This document shows positions 1 to 8,433 of a DNA stretch of 64,000 bases, in pieces. The position numbers and the translations under genes were made by a program. This DNA is from an uncultured Lachnospiraceae bacterium (lineage in GTDB: Bacteria > Bacillota > Clostridia > Lachnospirales > Lachnospiraceae). Where the stretch lies: contig CAMLYL010000001.1 of the NCBI GenBank assembly GCA_946491665.1, forward strand, positions 1-64,000, written 5' to 3'. Under the pieces are notes generated by a model. The model saw nothing but the letters and a program-made list of their open reading frames with translations. It made no database searches and was not told where the DNA came from. Numbering within the stretch: the stretch's first letter is position 1; every line of letters starts with the position of its first letter.

Positions 1-1063
1 CTACCACACAAATTACCAGTACCGTCAGCCATACCGGCGACAGATCCAGGGAAGCCAGAGCTGTACAAATTACTCCAAAAGCGGCCGTAGACGTTACTAC
101 CGATGCCAGTCCGGAAGGCGTTGCTACTGTAGTCAGTGCATTAGGATAACTGTCTCCTCCCCGGTTCAGAGTACCTACGATCCGTTTAACAATACTCACT
201 TCATTGGGTTTTTTCTCAATATATCTGCCGGACAAAATCAGACAGAGAACAATACCGGAAGCCAGCGCCACCGCAACATCCAGTTCCAGAATGGTATACA
301 TTACAAACACACATACCAGCGGCAGCAGCGCAATCACAAAGTGAGGCAGCTTTCTTCCTTCCTTAAAAGGATCCATCTTTTCCACCTGTCCCCAGTCAAA
401 AACCTCTCCGTTTTTCTGGGCCTTGATAATCATGGTAGTCAGAGAGAAGAATGCCAGAACCACAATCAGAATACAGGAAATATATCCCGGAATCATTCCT
501 GCCTTTGCGGTAATATCATACCCCTCTCCCTGAAGAGCCTGAACCATGGCAATGTTATCAATCTGAGGTGAACCGGGCATTGTCATAAATGCACAGTTCA
601 GACACAGCATGCCAGGTACAAATCTTCTGGGAATATTGGCCAGCTCCGCAATCACCATAGCGATCGGAAATGTGGAAAACATTAATACAAAACCGTCAAT
701 ACCTCCCAGAGTCATAACTGCACTTATAACAATCATAATTAAAATCGCGATCCGCACCTGTGCCGGACCGGATTTTCCTGCCAGAAATTTGTTATTTAAT
801 GTTTTTGCAATTGAAAGGGCGCACCCTGTTTCTGTAAATACTTTTCCCAGTACAGCTCCCAGAAAAATTACTGCAAATAATGATACAATCATTTCACCTA
901 ATCCGGAAGCAAATGTGTAAAATGCATCTACCGGATCCAGAGAATTTGTCACCGCCACAATAATTGCACAGACGGGCGCAATAATAAAAGTGGAAACCCC
1001 TTTGTAAACCAAAATCAGGAACAATATCAATGCAACTAAAATTCCTATAATCCCCAATGCCAT
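1..1063 (-). CDS. GntP-family permease (3' end outside window)
   Basis: The reading frame starts at ATG 1063 behind an AGGAGGT ribosome site and runs off the left edge, so about 354 residues are visible. It is absent from the ORF track because it has no stop inside the window. The protein is a chain of hydrophobic segments with the GGIDGF and MPGSPQIDN signatures of GntP/gluconate-type ion-coupled organic acid permeases. It is an inner-membrane carrier; the substrate is unknown, with organic or aromatic acids possible given the neighbours. It lies downstream of the molbindin gene but is separated from it by a strong terminator, so it should have its own promoter. Confidence 0.8.
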   Translation of the reverse strand, partial: MALGIIGILVALILFLILVYKGVSTFIIAPVCAIIVAVTNSLDPVDAFYTFASGLGEMIVSLFAVIFLGAVLGKVFTETGCALSIAKTLNNKFLAGKSGPAQVRIAILIMIVISAVMTLGGIDGFVLMFSTFPIAMVIAELANIPRRFVPGMLCLNCAFMTMPGSPQIDNIAMVQALQGEGYDITAKAGMIPGYISCILIVVLAFFSLTTMIIKAQKNGEVFDWGQVEKMDPFKEGRKLPHFVIALLPLVCVFVMYTILELDVAVALASGIVLCLILSGRYIEKKPNEVSIVKRIVGTLNRGGDSYPNALTTVATPSGLASVVTSTAAFGVICTALASLDLSPVWLTVLVICVV

Positions 1064-1278
1064 AATCTGAAACCTCCTGCTGTTTTCTTTTTGTTTTTGC
1101 CGAAACTGCTGTCATTTACTTCATAAGACTATCATAGAGGAGATAATTCTCTTTGTACAATCCGTTTTCAGGGATGGTGACCGGCAAAAAAATCATGCAG
1201 AATATTTCAGATACCGCCGCATTGAGATCCTCAGCGGAACGCTTTTTAGCTGCATAGGAACAAGGTTTCCTATGCAAC

Positions 1279-1307
1279 TAAAAAAGCGGCAGAATCACTT
1301 CCGCCGC
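1279..1307 (-). terminator. Rho-independent terminator of the molbindin gene
   Basis: On the minus strand a 9-bp GC-rich stem (GCGGCGGAA/TTCTGCCGC, loop GTGA) is followed by TTTTTT. It lies just after the molbindin stop. A second, longer imperfect inverted repeat (1240-1288, arms of about 21 bp) overlaps it on the downstream side. Confidence 0.8.
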
Positions 1308-1341
1308 AGATTACACTCTTACACTCTCAAAACATATTTTT

Positions 1342-1755
1342 TCAGCAGGCAATCATAACAGATGTTGCCTTGATAATCGCTGTCGCTTTTTCGCCGACAG
1401 CAAGTCCCAGGTCTTTTACTGCTTCCATGGAAATAGTGGAAGTAATGCCGACACCGTCTGCCACATCCAGCTTCACGATAGCATTTACTGCGCCCTCCTC
1501 GATGGAAGAAACAGTACCATTCAACTGATTTCTCGCGCTGATCTTCAAATTGCCGTTTGCCATCATAACAGATGTTGCCTTGATCACTGCTGTCGCCTCT
1601 TTTCCAACAGCCAGTCCAAGAGCCTGAATGGACTCCATGGAGATCGTTGCGCTGATCTGGTTCCCTCCGGCAATATCCAGCTTTACAATACCGTTAACTG
1701 CGCCTTCTCTGATCTCGGCTACTGTACCCGTAATCTGATTTCTCGCACTAATCAT
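1342..1755 (-). CDS. Di-Mop molybdate-binding protein (molbindin)
   Basis: The 137-residue protein consists of two tandem Mop/TOBE domains (about residues 1-68 and 70-137), each opening with ISARNQ(I/L)(T/N)GTV and containing G(A)VN(G/A)IVKLD. Such molbindins bind molybdate or tungstate in the cytoplasm and act as a store or buffer. The ORF-track start at 1872 is rejected: ATG 1755 has an AAGGAAGGA site and begins exactly at the conserved domain. It sits next to the MobA-MobB gene on the opposite strand, which fits the molybdenum theme of the window. There is no DNA-binding domain, so it is not a ModE regulator. Confidence 0.88.
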   Translation of the reverse strand: MISARNQITGTVAEIREGAVNGIVKLDIAGGNQISATISMESIQALGLAVGKEATAVIKATSVMMANGNLKISARNQLNGTVSSIEEGAVNAIVKLDVADGVGITSTISMEAVKDLGLAVGEKATAIIKATSVMIAC

Positions 1756-1926
1756 AAATAAATCCTTCCTTTCCGTTACCTCTTCTGATACCATAATACA
1801 GATGTCAAAAGCCCACCCCGCTTTTTCCTCTGTACAGTCATTAAGATACCACAAAAGCCGCTTTTTTACCATGCATTTTCCACATTTATTTATTCTGATA
1901 TCAGATAATCCTGTCCCCGGGTTTTC

Positions 1927-1990
1927 TTGACTTCTCTTTGGTTCTTATTATAAAGTATAAATAAAAAAGAATCCTGCTTCGCAGGATTCT
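1927..1990 (+). promoter_or_regulatory. Promoter and leader hairpin of the MobA-MobB gene
   Basis: TTGACT (1927-1932) and TATAAA (1949-1954) are separated by 16 bp. Directly downstream is a perfect hairpin, AGAATCCTGC/GCAGGATTCT with a TTC loop (1968-1990). Read leftward the hairpin is followed by T6 and would act as a terminator, so it probably insulates the divergent molbindin gene. Rightward it becomes part of the mobAB leader. Confidence 0.55.
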
Positions 1991-2066
1991 CCGCCTGCGG
2001 CGGACTGTCCGGACAGCAGCTCAGATTGTCCGGATATGCATTTATAATTATATGGAGATAACAGTT

Positions 2067-3203
2067 ATGACACGAGCACTTGTAATATTATGCGGAGGAC
2101 TCAGCACACGAATGGGCTGCGACAAGGCATTTCTGCCTTTTGGAGCCTCCTCTCTTTTAAATTATCAGATCACACGGTTCCGACCCTATTTTGACAAAAT
2201 CTATGTATCCGTTCCCGCCCATAATGAACGTCCTGTTGACTACACCGGACGTTTCGGCTGCCCGGCCGTCGAGGATGAATTTTCCAATCTGGGTCCCATC
2301 GGCGGTCTGTACAGCTGTCTGCGGGCAATTCCGGAAGATATCCTTTTTTTCACTTCCGTAGACGCGCCCTTTACGGATCCTTCTCTGGCTGTCACTCTGT
2401 GTGACCGTTTAAGCAACGCGGATGCCGGACACATCCGTACCTGTACCATTGAAAACCCTTCCGGACAGATCCAGCCGCTGTTTGCAGCTTACCGGAAAAG
2501 CTGTCTGCAGCGCATTACAGAGCTGATCCGTGAGCAAAAATACCGTCTCAAAGCGCTGTTTGATGAAGAGAGCTCTATCATTCATGATGGCTTTTTCCCG
2601 CCGGAACAGTTTTTCAATATGAACGATCCCACCAGTTACTATTACGCCCTGCACAAGCTGTCCAGGGAGACACCGGCAGCCTTCCCGCCGGATTTTGCAG
2701 TAAAGGCCGCCGGGAAAAAGATTCCCGTACTCTCCTTCACCGCAAAGTCCGGAACCGGCAAAACCACCTACCTTGAAAAACTTCTTCCGCTGTTGCGGCA
2801 GCACAACCTGAGAATCGCCGTAGTAAAGCACGATGCCCACGGTTTTGAAATCGACAAGCCCGGAAAGGACAGCTACCGTCTGACCCGGGCCGGAGCAGAA
2901 CATATGATCCTTACCTCTGAGCATCAGACTGCTGCTATTTTCACTCATCCGGGACTGAATCCCGATCTGGAAACGCTGCTGAACCGCATTGAAAATGTAG
3001 ATTTTATCATCACTGAGGGCTACAAACTGGGCACTCAGAAAAAGATCCATCTGCTGCGTAAAGGGTACAACGAAACGCCTGCTGGCAGCCTGGAAAACGT
3101 GATTGCCTATGTGGCGGACTTCCCCTTTCAGGCGGATGTACCTGTATTTGACCTGAATCACCCGGAACAGATTATCCCATTTCTGTTGGAATACATCGGG
3201 TAA
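2067..3203 (+). CDS. mobAB: MobA-MobB fusion, molybdenum cofactor guanylyltransferase / GTP-binding adaptor
   Basis: The N-terminal part (about residues 1-190) is MobA: it has the LCGGLSTRMGCDK nucleotidyltransferase signature and should attach GMP to molybdopterin to make MGD for DMSO-reductase-type enzymes. The C-terminal part (about 217-378) is MobB, with P-loop AKSGTGKTT and the VVKHDAHGFEID motif. Both are usually separate proteins; the fusion occurs in Firmicutes. ATG 2067 is preferred over the track start at 2052 because GGAG lies 9 nt upstream of it and 2052 has no ribosome site. The product serves the MGD enzymes at 13-16, 28-30 and 46-48 kb. Confidence 0.92.
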   Translation: MTRALVILCGGLSTRMGCDKAFLPFGASSLLNYQITRFRPYFDKIYVSVPAHNERPVDYTGRFGCPAVEDEFSNLGPIGGLYSCLRAIPEDILFFTSVDAPFTDPSLAVTLCDRLSNADAGHIRTCTIENPSGQIQPLFAAYRKSCLQRITELIREQKYRLKALFDEESSIIHDGFFPPEQFFNMNDPTSYYYALHKLSRETPAAFPPDFAVKAAGKKIPVLSFTAKSGTGKTTYLEKLLPLLRQHNLRIAVVKHDAHGFEIDKPGKDSYRLTRAGAEHMILTSEHQTAAIFTHPGLNPDLETLLNRIENVDFIITEGYKLGTQKKIHLLRKGYNETPAGSLENVIAYVADFPFQADVPVFDLNHPEQIIPFLLEYIG

Positions 3204-3282
3204 GCCAGTGAAGTACACCATGTATTATTTCCGATTTGGAATGACGCGGCCGCAATTTTGCATGACTGAATTCCTCAAAAAG

Positions 3283-3311
3283 TTTTAAACTGTAGTATAC
3301 AGGATTATAAA
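3283..3311 (+). promoter_or_regulatory. Putative promoter with dyad upstream of merR1
   Basis: TTTTAA (3283-3288) and TATAAA (3306-3311) flank a 17-bp spacer that holds the perfect dyad CTGTA-GTA-TACAG (3290-3302). A dyad between -35 and -10 is the usual MerR-type arrangement, so autoregulation by the adjacent MerR protein is plausible. It differs from the GTAT-N7-ATAC operator at other promoters of the window. Confidence 0.45.
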
Positions 3312-3355
3312 CGGATTTTACAGCAATATAAAATGAAAGAGGGGGAAAACGGACA

Positions 3356-4213
3356 ATGTGTATTGAATATGATTCCATCAATCGTAAGTTATCCATATCG
3401 GAAATGGCACAGATTCACAATATCACGCGTCAGACACTGATCTACTATGATAAGATCAATTTGTTTAAACCTGACATCATCGAAGCAAACGGGTACCGCT
3501 ACTACAGCACTACACAGATTCCGCTGCTGCGTGAAATCTGTTTTCTGCGTTCTATCGGCATGTCCCTGGATGATATCCGTAAAAATAATGCTTACAGTGA
3601 TTCCACAACGACAATCCAGCTTCTGGAATCACAGAATGATAAATTGCAGAAACAGATCGATCAGCTGCAGGCACAGCAAAAACAGATTAACAACCGTATT
3701 CAGATTTACCGCAATGCTACAGATTTTCACGGAACAGAATACAAGCCTTCCATTCAGCATTTTCCTCAGAGAACTATGCTTTATCACGAATGGGAGTCCG
3801 GAAAACACAGCCGCCGCAGCATGCATTTCGCACTGATGCGGGGATGGAATGAGGCAGAAAAATACGGTCTTCTCCCATCAAACCGCTATGGTACGATCTA
3901 TTTTAAAGAAGATCTGGAAAGAGGAGAACCCCTCAGTCATGCAGGAGCCTGCTTTGAAATTGATCCGGATCTTCCGACCCGCGCATGCACACATCTGAAA
4001 GTACTGAAAGAAGGAGATTATGTCTGTATGCAGAGATTCGGGATGTCTTACGACACGATCGCCATGAAAAAACTGCTTCACTGGATTGAAGAAAACAATT
4101 ATGTAATTACCGGTGATATTTATGACGAATGTCTGATGGACGCCAGCTTCTATGAAGATGAATATGAGCCGGATTTCTGTGAACTCCAGATCCCCATTGC
4201 AAAAGCAGTCTGA
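3356..4213 (+). CDS. MerR-family transcriptional regulator with large effector domain (paralogue 1)
   Basis: The 285-residue protein has an N-terminal MerR winged helix (about residues 12-80: SEMAQIHNITRQTLIYYDKI then NGYRYYS), a coiled-coil dimerisation helix rich in Gln (about 88-125) and a C-terminal domain of about 160 residues that resembles BmrR/GyrI-like small-molecule-binding domains. It is a close relative of the MerR at 34.5 kb, sharing the RQTLIYYDK helix and the overall layout. ATG 3356 follows GAGGGGG. A 51-residue membrane protein follows 17 nt downstream. The ligand is unknown; its companions suggest an aromatic compound, which is inference. Confidence 0.85.
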   Translation: MCIEYDSINRKLSISEMAQIHNITRQTLIYYDKINLFKPDIIEANGYRYYSTTQIPLLREICFLRSIGMSLDDIRKNNAYSDSTTTIQLLESQNDKLQKQIDQLQAQQKQINNRIQIYRNATDFHGTEYKPSIQHFPQRTMLYHEWESGKHSRRSMHFALMRGWNEAEKYGLLPSNRYGTIYFKEDLERGEPLSHAGACFEIDPDLPTRACTHLKVLKEGDYVCMQRFGMSYDTIAMKKLLHWIEENNYVITGDIYDECLMDASFYEDEYEPDFCELQIPIAKAV

Positions 4214-4230
4214 ACCGGAAGGAGACCTTT

Positions 4231-4386
4231 ATGGCATACTACATAAAAAAAGATAAAAACAAAAAGAAAACTCAGGATCAGAAAGATTCCGGAAATATTG
4301 CTCCGGAAATGCGTCCCTTTTTCAAGATCCTGGGCTGCGTCATTGTTGTGATTATTGCTATAATCCTCTGGGCGGTGCGCGGCTGA
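4231..4386 (+). CDS. Small single-pass membrane protein, 51 aa
   Basis: This ORF is too short for the ORF track. ATG 4231 follows a good AAGGAGA site 17 nt after the merR1 stop, so the two genes are probably co-transcribed. The first 25 residues are very lysine-rich (KKDKNKKK), followed by about 18 hydrophobic residues (CVIVVIIAIILWAV) and RG. I do not recognise a family. The expected topology is a positively charged cytoplasmic N-terminus with one C-terminal anchor. Confidence 0.6.
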   Translation: MAYYIKKDKNKKKTQDQKDSGNIAPEMRPFFKILGCVIVVIIAIILWAVRG

Positions 4387-4428
4387 CAAACACGCAATTT
4401 TCTATTATTTTCTTTAAAACTATTTCGA

Positions 4429-4463
4429 ACAGGAGCCGGCGGATTTTCCGCCGGCTCCTGTTC
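4429..4463. terminator. Bidirectional terminator hairpin
   Basis: A perfect 15-bp stem AACAGGAGCCGGCGG/CCGCCGGCTCCTGTT lies between the convergent small membrane protein gene and the ABC permease gene. The flanking T-tracts are weak, but position and stem strength support termination in both directions. Confidence 0.65.
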
Positions 4464-4513
4464 ATCAGGCTTATGACAAGAGGAGAATATTTATCTGTCC
4501 TTCGATAATTTCT

Positions 4514-5476
4514 TTATTCTGCTTTCCGTCTTCCGATCATATCTACAGCAACTACAATTACAAGAACCGCGCCGATGACAATCTTCTGCATGGAAGAGTT
4601 GACACCCATAATATTCAGTCCTGTACTGATGATACAGATTACAAAAGCTCCGACCACGGTCTTTACAATATTTCCTTCACCGCCGGAAAGGCTGGTGCCG
4701 CCGATGGCCGCTGCCGCAATTGCCAGAATATTGTACCCTCCGTCTGCCACATTCGGACTTCCTGTCATCAGTCTGGATGCAAGAACCATACCTGCGATAG
4801 CTGCTGCCAGTCCGTTCAGGGTAAAGATCAGGATATTATACTTATCTACGTTAACACCGGACAATCTGGCTGTTTTTTCATTACTTCCGATTGCATATGT
4901 ATAGCGTCCCATCTTGGTATTTTTCATAATATAGAGGCAGATCACAAAGAAGATCATTGCCACAATAAACTGAGATGGAATCAGTCCGATTTTCTGGGAT
5001 CCCCAGAATTCAAAAGGAACTCTCGCCCTCTCCGAATCTACAATAGCCACGGAAGTCTCATGTGTAATAACAAGCGCCACGCCGGCTGCTCCATACATCA
5101 TACCAGCCGTCATAATGAAAAACGGAACCCGCAGTTTCGCAATACAAAAGCCGTTCAGCAGGCCGCAGCCCACGCCTACCGCAATACCGATCACAGATGC
5201 CGGAACAGTCGTCATCCCCGCCTGTACACAGAGAGAAACAACACATCCGGATAATGCGGCTATAGCGCCGATAGACAGATCGATCTTACCGCTGATCATA
5301 ACAAAAGTCATACCGCAGCCGAACAGGATATACACGGCGGCAGTCCGAAGCAGGTTTGTAACATTTCCCAGTGAAAAGAATCCTTCTGACGTTATTGAGA
5401 AAAAGATAAACAGGGCCGCCAGTATAATATATACCCCATATTTATCGTATATTTTTTTACCAATTGAAACTTGCAT
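4514..5476 (-). CDS. Ribose-type sugar ABC transporter permease (RbsC-like)
   Basis: The 320-residue polytopic protein belongs to the RbsC/XylH/MglC branched permease family, with the characteristic GKIDLSIGAIAALSG motif and AIGGTSLSGGEG near the C-terminus. It forms the membrane channel with the RbsA-like ATPase, whose stop lies 11 nt upstream of its start. ATG 5476 follows AAGGAGG. The substrate cannot be read from sequence: ribose, xylose, galactose or another small sugar or polyol are all possible. Confidence 0.88.
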   Translation of the reverse strand: MQVSIGKKIYDKYGVYIILAALFIFFSITSEGFFSLGNVTNLLRTAAVYILFGCGMTFVMISGKIDLSIGAIAALSGCVVSLCVQAGMTTVPASVIGIAVGVGCGLLNGFCIAKLRVPFFIMTAGMMYGAAGVALVITHETSVAIVDSERARVPFEFWGSQKIGLIPSQFIVAMIFFVICLYIMKNTKMGRYTYAIGSNEKTARLSGVNVDKYNILIFTLNGLAAAIAGMVLASRLMTGSPNVADGGYNILAIAAAAIGGTSLSGGEGNIVKTVVGAFVICIISTGLNIMGVNSSMQKIVIGAVLVIVVAVDMIGRRKAE

Positions 5477-5487
5477 AACTAACCTCC

Positions 5488-6981
5488 TTAAATATCCAGC
5501 ATCAGCTTCAGCATTTTAGATTTCAGATTTTCTTCTGTATCATCAAACTCGCCGACTTTTCTGCCCTCACGCATCACCACAATGCGGTTGCAGAGTCCGA
5601 TCAGCTCATCCTCTTCCGAGGAGATTACAATTACACCGATTTTATTTTTTACCAGATCCTGGATAATTTTGTAAAAATCAGCTCTGGCTCCCACATCCAC
5701 GCCCCTGGTGGGTTCATCCAGAATCAGCAGATTCGGACTGGCCATCAGCCATTTCCCCAGACAGACCTTCTGCTGATTTCCTCCGCTGAGGTTTTCAATT
5801 TTCTGATTCCGTCCGGTAGTCTTGATTTTCAGATCATGAATCTGTTTTTCCACCTCCTGAATCTCCCGCTGTTTCTGAATATGAAAATTCTTTCCCAGCC
5901 AGTGCATATTTCCGATTCCCATATTTTCAAGAACCGACCGCACACCCAGAATTCCTTCATTCTTACGATCCTCGCTGACATAGCCAATTCCCTGCTTCAC
6001 TGCATCTACAGGACTCTTCACATGCAGCGTCTTTCCACGGTAAACAAATTCTCCGGAATCCAGATGATAGCATCCGAAAATCGTCTTGGCAATTTCCGTT
6101 CTTCCGGCTCCTGCCAGCCCTGCGAAGCCCAGGATCTCGCCCTCCCGCAGTTCAAAGCTCACATCCTCGTATTTTCCTTTGCAGGTCACATGCTTTGCCT
6201 CAAAAATCACATCTCCTGTCTCACGGTATTTATCCGGAAACTGATTTACATTATCCGAGCCGACAATTCCCGCCAGCAGGCGGTGATTATCTACATTCTC
6301 TATAAGATCTGTAAACACCAGCTTACCATCCCGCAACAGCGTAATCCGATCACAGATCTCATAGACCTCCGACATCCGATGGGTAATATAGATCATTCCC
6401 ACTCCCTTTTTCTTCAGCCGCCGTATCAGATCAAACAGCTGATCTGTTTCCTGCAGTGTAAGAGATGATGTAGGTTCGTCAAAGACCACCAGATCACTGT
6501 CCAGATTCAGAGCGCGGGTAATTTCAATCATCTGCTGTGTTGCTACAGACAGATTGCCCGCCCGCTCATCCAGATCCAAATCAATTCCCACTTCATCCAT
6601 TACTTCTTTTGCCCGTTTGCGCATGGCCTTCCAGTCATACACTCCATTGTGGGTAATCTCATTGGCGATAAATATATTTTCAAGCACGCTCAGATGCGGC
6701 AGAATATTCAACTCCTGAAACACCATGACAACACCATCCTGCTGGGCGTCATGCACACATGCCATAATTTTCGCCGGCTTCCCGTCATGCGAAATTTCAG
6801 CTCCCTCATCCGGCATATAAACGCCCGCAAGGATTTTCATCAGAGTGGATTTTCCGGCGCCGTTTGCCCCCATGAGAGCATGCGCTTCTCCGGCATATGC
6901 ATAGAAATTCACATCATCCAGAACTTTCGTGCCTGAAAAGGTCTTGGAGATATGTTCCATTCTCAATATTTCTTTTCCCAT
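5488..6981 (-). CDS. Sugar ABC transporter ATP-binding protein with two nucleotide-binding domains (RbsA-like)
   Basis: The protein (about 497 residues) has two ABC domains. The first has Walker A GANGAGKST, signature LSVATQQ and Walker B DLVVFDEPTSS; the second has a degenerate Walker A (GLAGAGRTE), LSGGNQQK and LLILDEPTRG. This double-cassette design is typical of RbsA/MglA/XylG. The track start (7047, GTG) is rejected because it would translate through a strong intergenic hairpin. ATG 6981 opens the conserved N-terminus and has an AAGGGAAAGG-like site. It works in the cytoplasm with the permease downstream and the lipoprotein upstream. Confidence 0.9.
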   Translation of the reverse strand: MGKEILRMEHISKTFSGTKVLDDVNFYAYAGEAHALMGANGAGKSTLMKILAGVYMPDEGAEISHDGKPAKIMACVHDAQQDGVVMVFQELNILPHLSVLENIFIANEITHNGVYDWKAMRKRAKEVMDEVGIDLDLDERAGNLSVATQQMIEITRALNLDSDLVVFDEPTSSLTLQETDQLFDLIRRLKKKGVGMIYITHRMSEVYEICDRITLLRDGKLVFTDLIENVDNHRLLAGIVGSDNVNQFPDKYRETGDVIFEAKHVTCKGKYEDVSFELREGEILGFAGLAGAGRTEIAKTIFGCYHLDSGEFVYRGKTLHVKSPVDAVKQGIGYVSEDRKNEGILGVRSVLENMGIGNMHWLGKNFHIQKQREIQEVEKQIHDLKIKTTGRNQKIENLSGGNQQKVCLGKWLMASPNLLILDEPTRGVDVGARADFYKIIQDLVKNKIGVIVISSEEDELIGLCNRIVVMREGRKVGEFDDTEENLKSKMLKLMLDI

Positions 6982-7010
6982 ACCGACTGCCTTTCCCTTT
7001 CTCAAAACGT

Positions 7011-7032
7011 CTGCCCGGGAAATCCCGGGCAG
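7011..7032 (-). promoter_or_regulatory. Intercistronic hairpin between binding-protein and ATPase genes
   Basis: CTGCCCGGG/CCCGGGCAG with a 4-nt loop sits between the rbsB-like stop and the rbsA-like start. Such stems commonly stabilise the upstream mRNA or partly terminate, giving more binding protein than membrane parts. There is only a short T stretch (ACGTTTTG), so full termination is unlikely. Confidence 0.6.
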
Positions 7033-7078
7033 GGTTTTATCACTCACTATTCAACTCTCATTTCACAGCGGAAGGATC

Positions 7079-8188
7079 CTATTCCAGTCCCTCTCCCATC
7101 TCAACAAAACTTCTCATATAATCAGATACTTCGTCAATAGAATTTCCCATACCCCAGTTGGATAATTCCTCGCCGTGAGGCAGATACTCTTCCACATTCT
7201 CTGCTGTGATAATGGTATCCGGAGTATATGTAAGTTCCGGAACTTCCTCGCCCTGAATCAGCGCGTAAGCCTGCTGTACTGCGTAATATCCCTGAAGGAT
7301 AGACCAGTCATAAGCTGTAGCGTAGATCTCGCCGTTGGCGATAGACTGTAATGCAATATAGTTACCGTCAATACCAGCTACCAGAACACCGTCCGCACCA
7401 ACTTCTATATCATTCTCTTTCAGTGCGCTGACTGCGCCTGCCGCCATCAGGTCATTGCAGCAGAGAACCGCATCCACATCCGGGTGAGCCTGAACAATAT
7501 CGGCCATGGTAGTAGCCGCCGTATCCTGATCATAGCTTGCACTCTGAGACTCTGCCAGTTCGATTCCATCATATTCTTCGATCGCTTTCTCAAAACCGGC
7601 TGTTCTTTCCTGGGAAGAGCTTGCCGCGTCCACACCGCGCAGAATCACGACCTGACCTTCACCGCCCAACTGATCAAATACATTCTTCGCCAGCTCATAA
7701 GCCATCTGTGTATGATCTACACCGATATAATTAGGCATATACTCGCTTACTTCATCGCCCCATACATTTGTAATTTCAGTATCAACAGTAACAAACGGGA
7801 TTCCTGCGTCATGAGCGGCATTTACCGCATTTGCCACACCGTCAGAATCATTCGCAGTCAGGATCAGCGCATCCACACCAGAGGAGATCATGTTCTCACA
7901 TTTTGTGATCTGTCCCTCTACATCAGACTCTGTTGCCGTATTGTCCACCTTGACCTCAACACCCAGATCTTTGCCGGCCAGAACAGCGCCATAAGCGATA
8001 TCCTGGAAATGTGCATTCGTAGCTGTTTTCACCACGATACCAATACTGATATCAGAATCAGATGCATTGTCAGCGGTTGAGCTTCCTCCTGTTCCGGATG
8101 TACCTCCTTCCTGACCGCATGCAGCCAATCCCATTACCATTGCTCCCGCCAGTACAACAGCCAATAATCTTGCTACTCTCTTCTTCAT
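7079..8188 (-). CDS. Sugar ABC transporter substrate-binding lipoprotein (RbsB/MglB-like)
   Basis: The 369-residue protein begins with a lipoprotein signal peptide (MKKR, hydrophobic core, lipobox LAAC), so it should be acylated at Cys and tethered outside the membrane. The rest is a periplasmic-binding-protein type I fold with VDTE, RGVDAASSSQERTAGF and LCCNDLMAAGAV segments typical of sugar binders. ATG 8188 follows GGAGG; the longer track ORF has no support. It is longer than classical RbsB by a C-terminal extension after TPDTIITAENV. It is first in a binding protein, ATPase, permease operon. Confidence 0.9.
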   Translation of the reverse strand: MKKRVARLLAVVLAGAMVMGLAACGQEGGTSGTGGSSTADNASDSDISIGIVVKTATNAHFQDIAYGAVLAGKDLGVEVKVDNTATESDVEGQITKCENMISSGVDALILTANDSDGVANAVNAAHDAGIPFVTVDTEITNVWGDEVSEYMPNYIGVDHTQMAYELAKNVFDQLGGEGQVVILRGVDAASSSQERTAGFEKAIEEYDGIELAESQSASYDQDTAATTMADIVQAHPDVDAVLCCNDLMAAGAVSALKENDIEVGADGVLVAGIDGNYIALQSIANGEIYATAYDWSILQGYYAVQQAYALIQGEEVPELTYTPDTIITAENVEEYLPHGEELSNWGMGNSIDEVSDYMRSFVEMGEGLE

Positions 8189-8380
8189 ATTGAATTCCTC
8201 CTTAGACCATTCTCGTCTTGTCATTTTTGATAATACCAGTATACCAGCAGAAAATCCTTCCAGTAATTCATCTGAGGAATTCAATTATGTGCAAATGAAA
8301 TTATCGTATTCGTGCAAAATAAGCCGGGAATCCCTATACAAAACGTCCGGAATGCATCTGGAATACCAGTTAATATAAAA

Positions 8381-8410
8381 CAAAAAGACCACAACCAAAC
8401 CGGCTGTGAT
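8381..8410 (-). terminator. Terminator of the HTH/PBP regulator gene
   Basis: On the minus strand GATCACAGCC/GGTTGTGGTC forms a 10-bp stem with G-U pairs, followed by TTTTTG. It separates the regulator from the downstream sugar transporter operon. Confidence 0.65.
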
Positions 8411-8433
8411 CCTTTCACCGCTCATTTTCAACT

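Noticed and set aside
2409-3221. 270-aa minus-strand ORF
   Set aside because: Antisense to the MobA-MobB gene.
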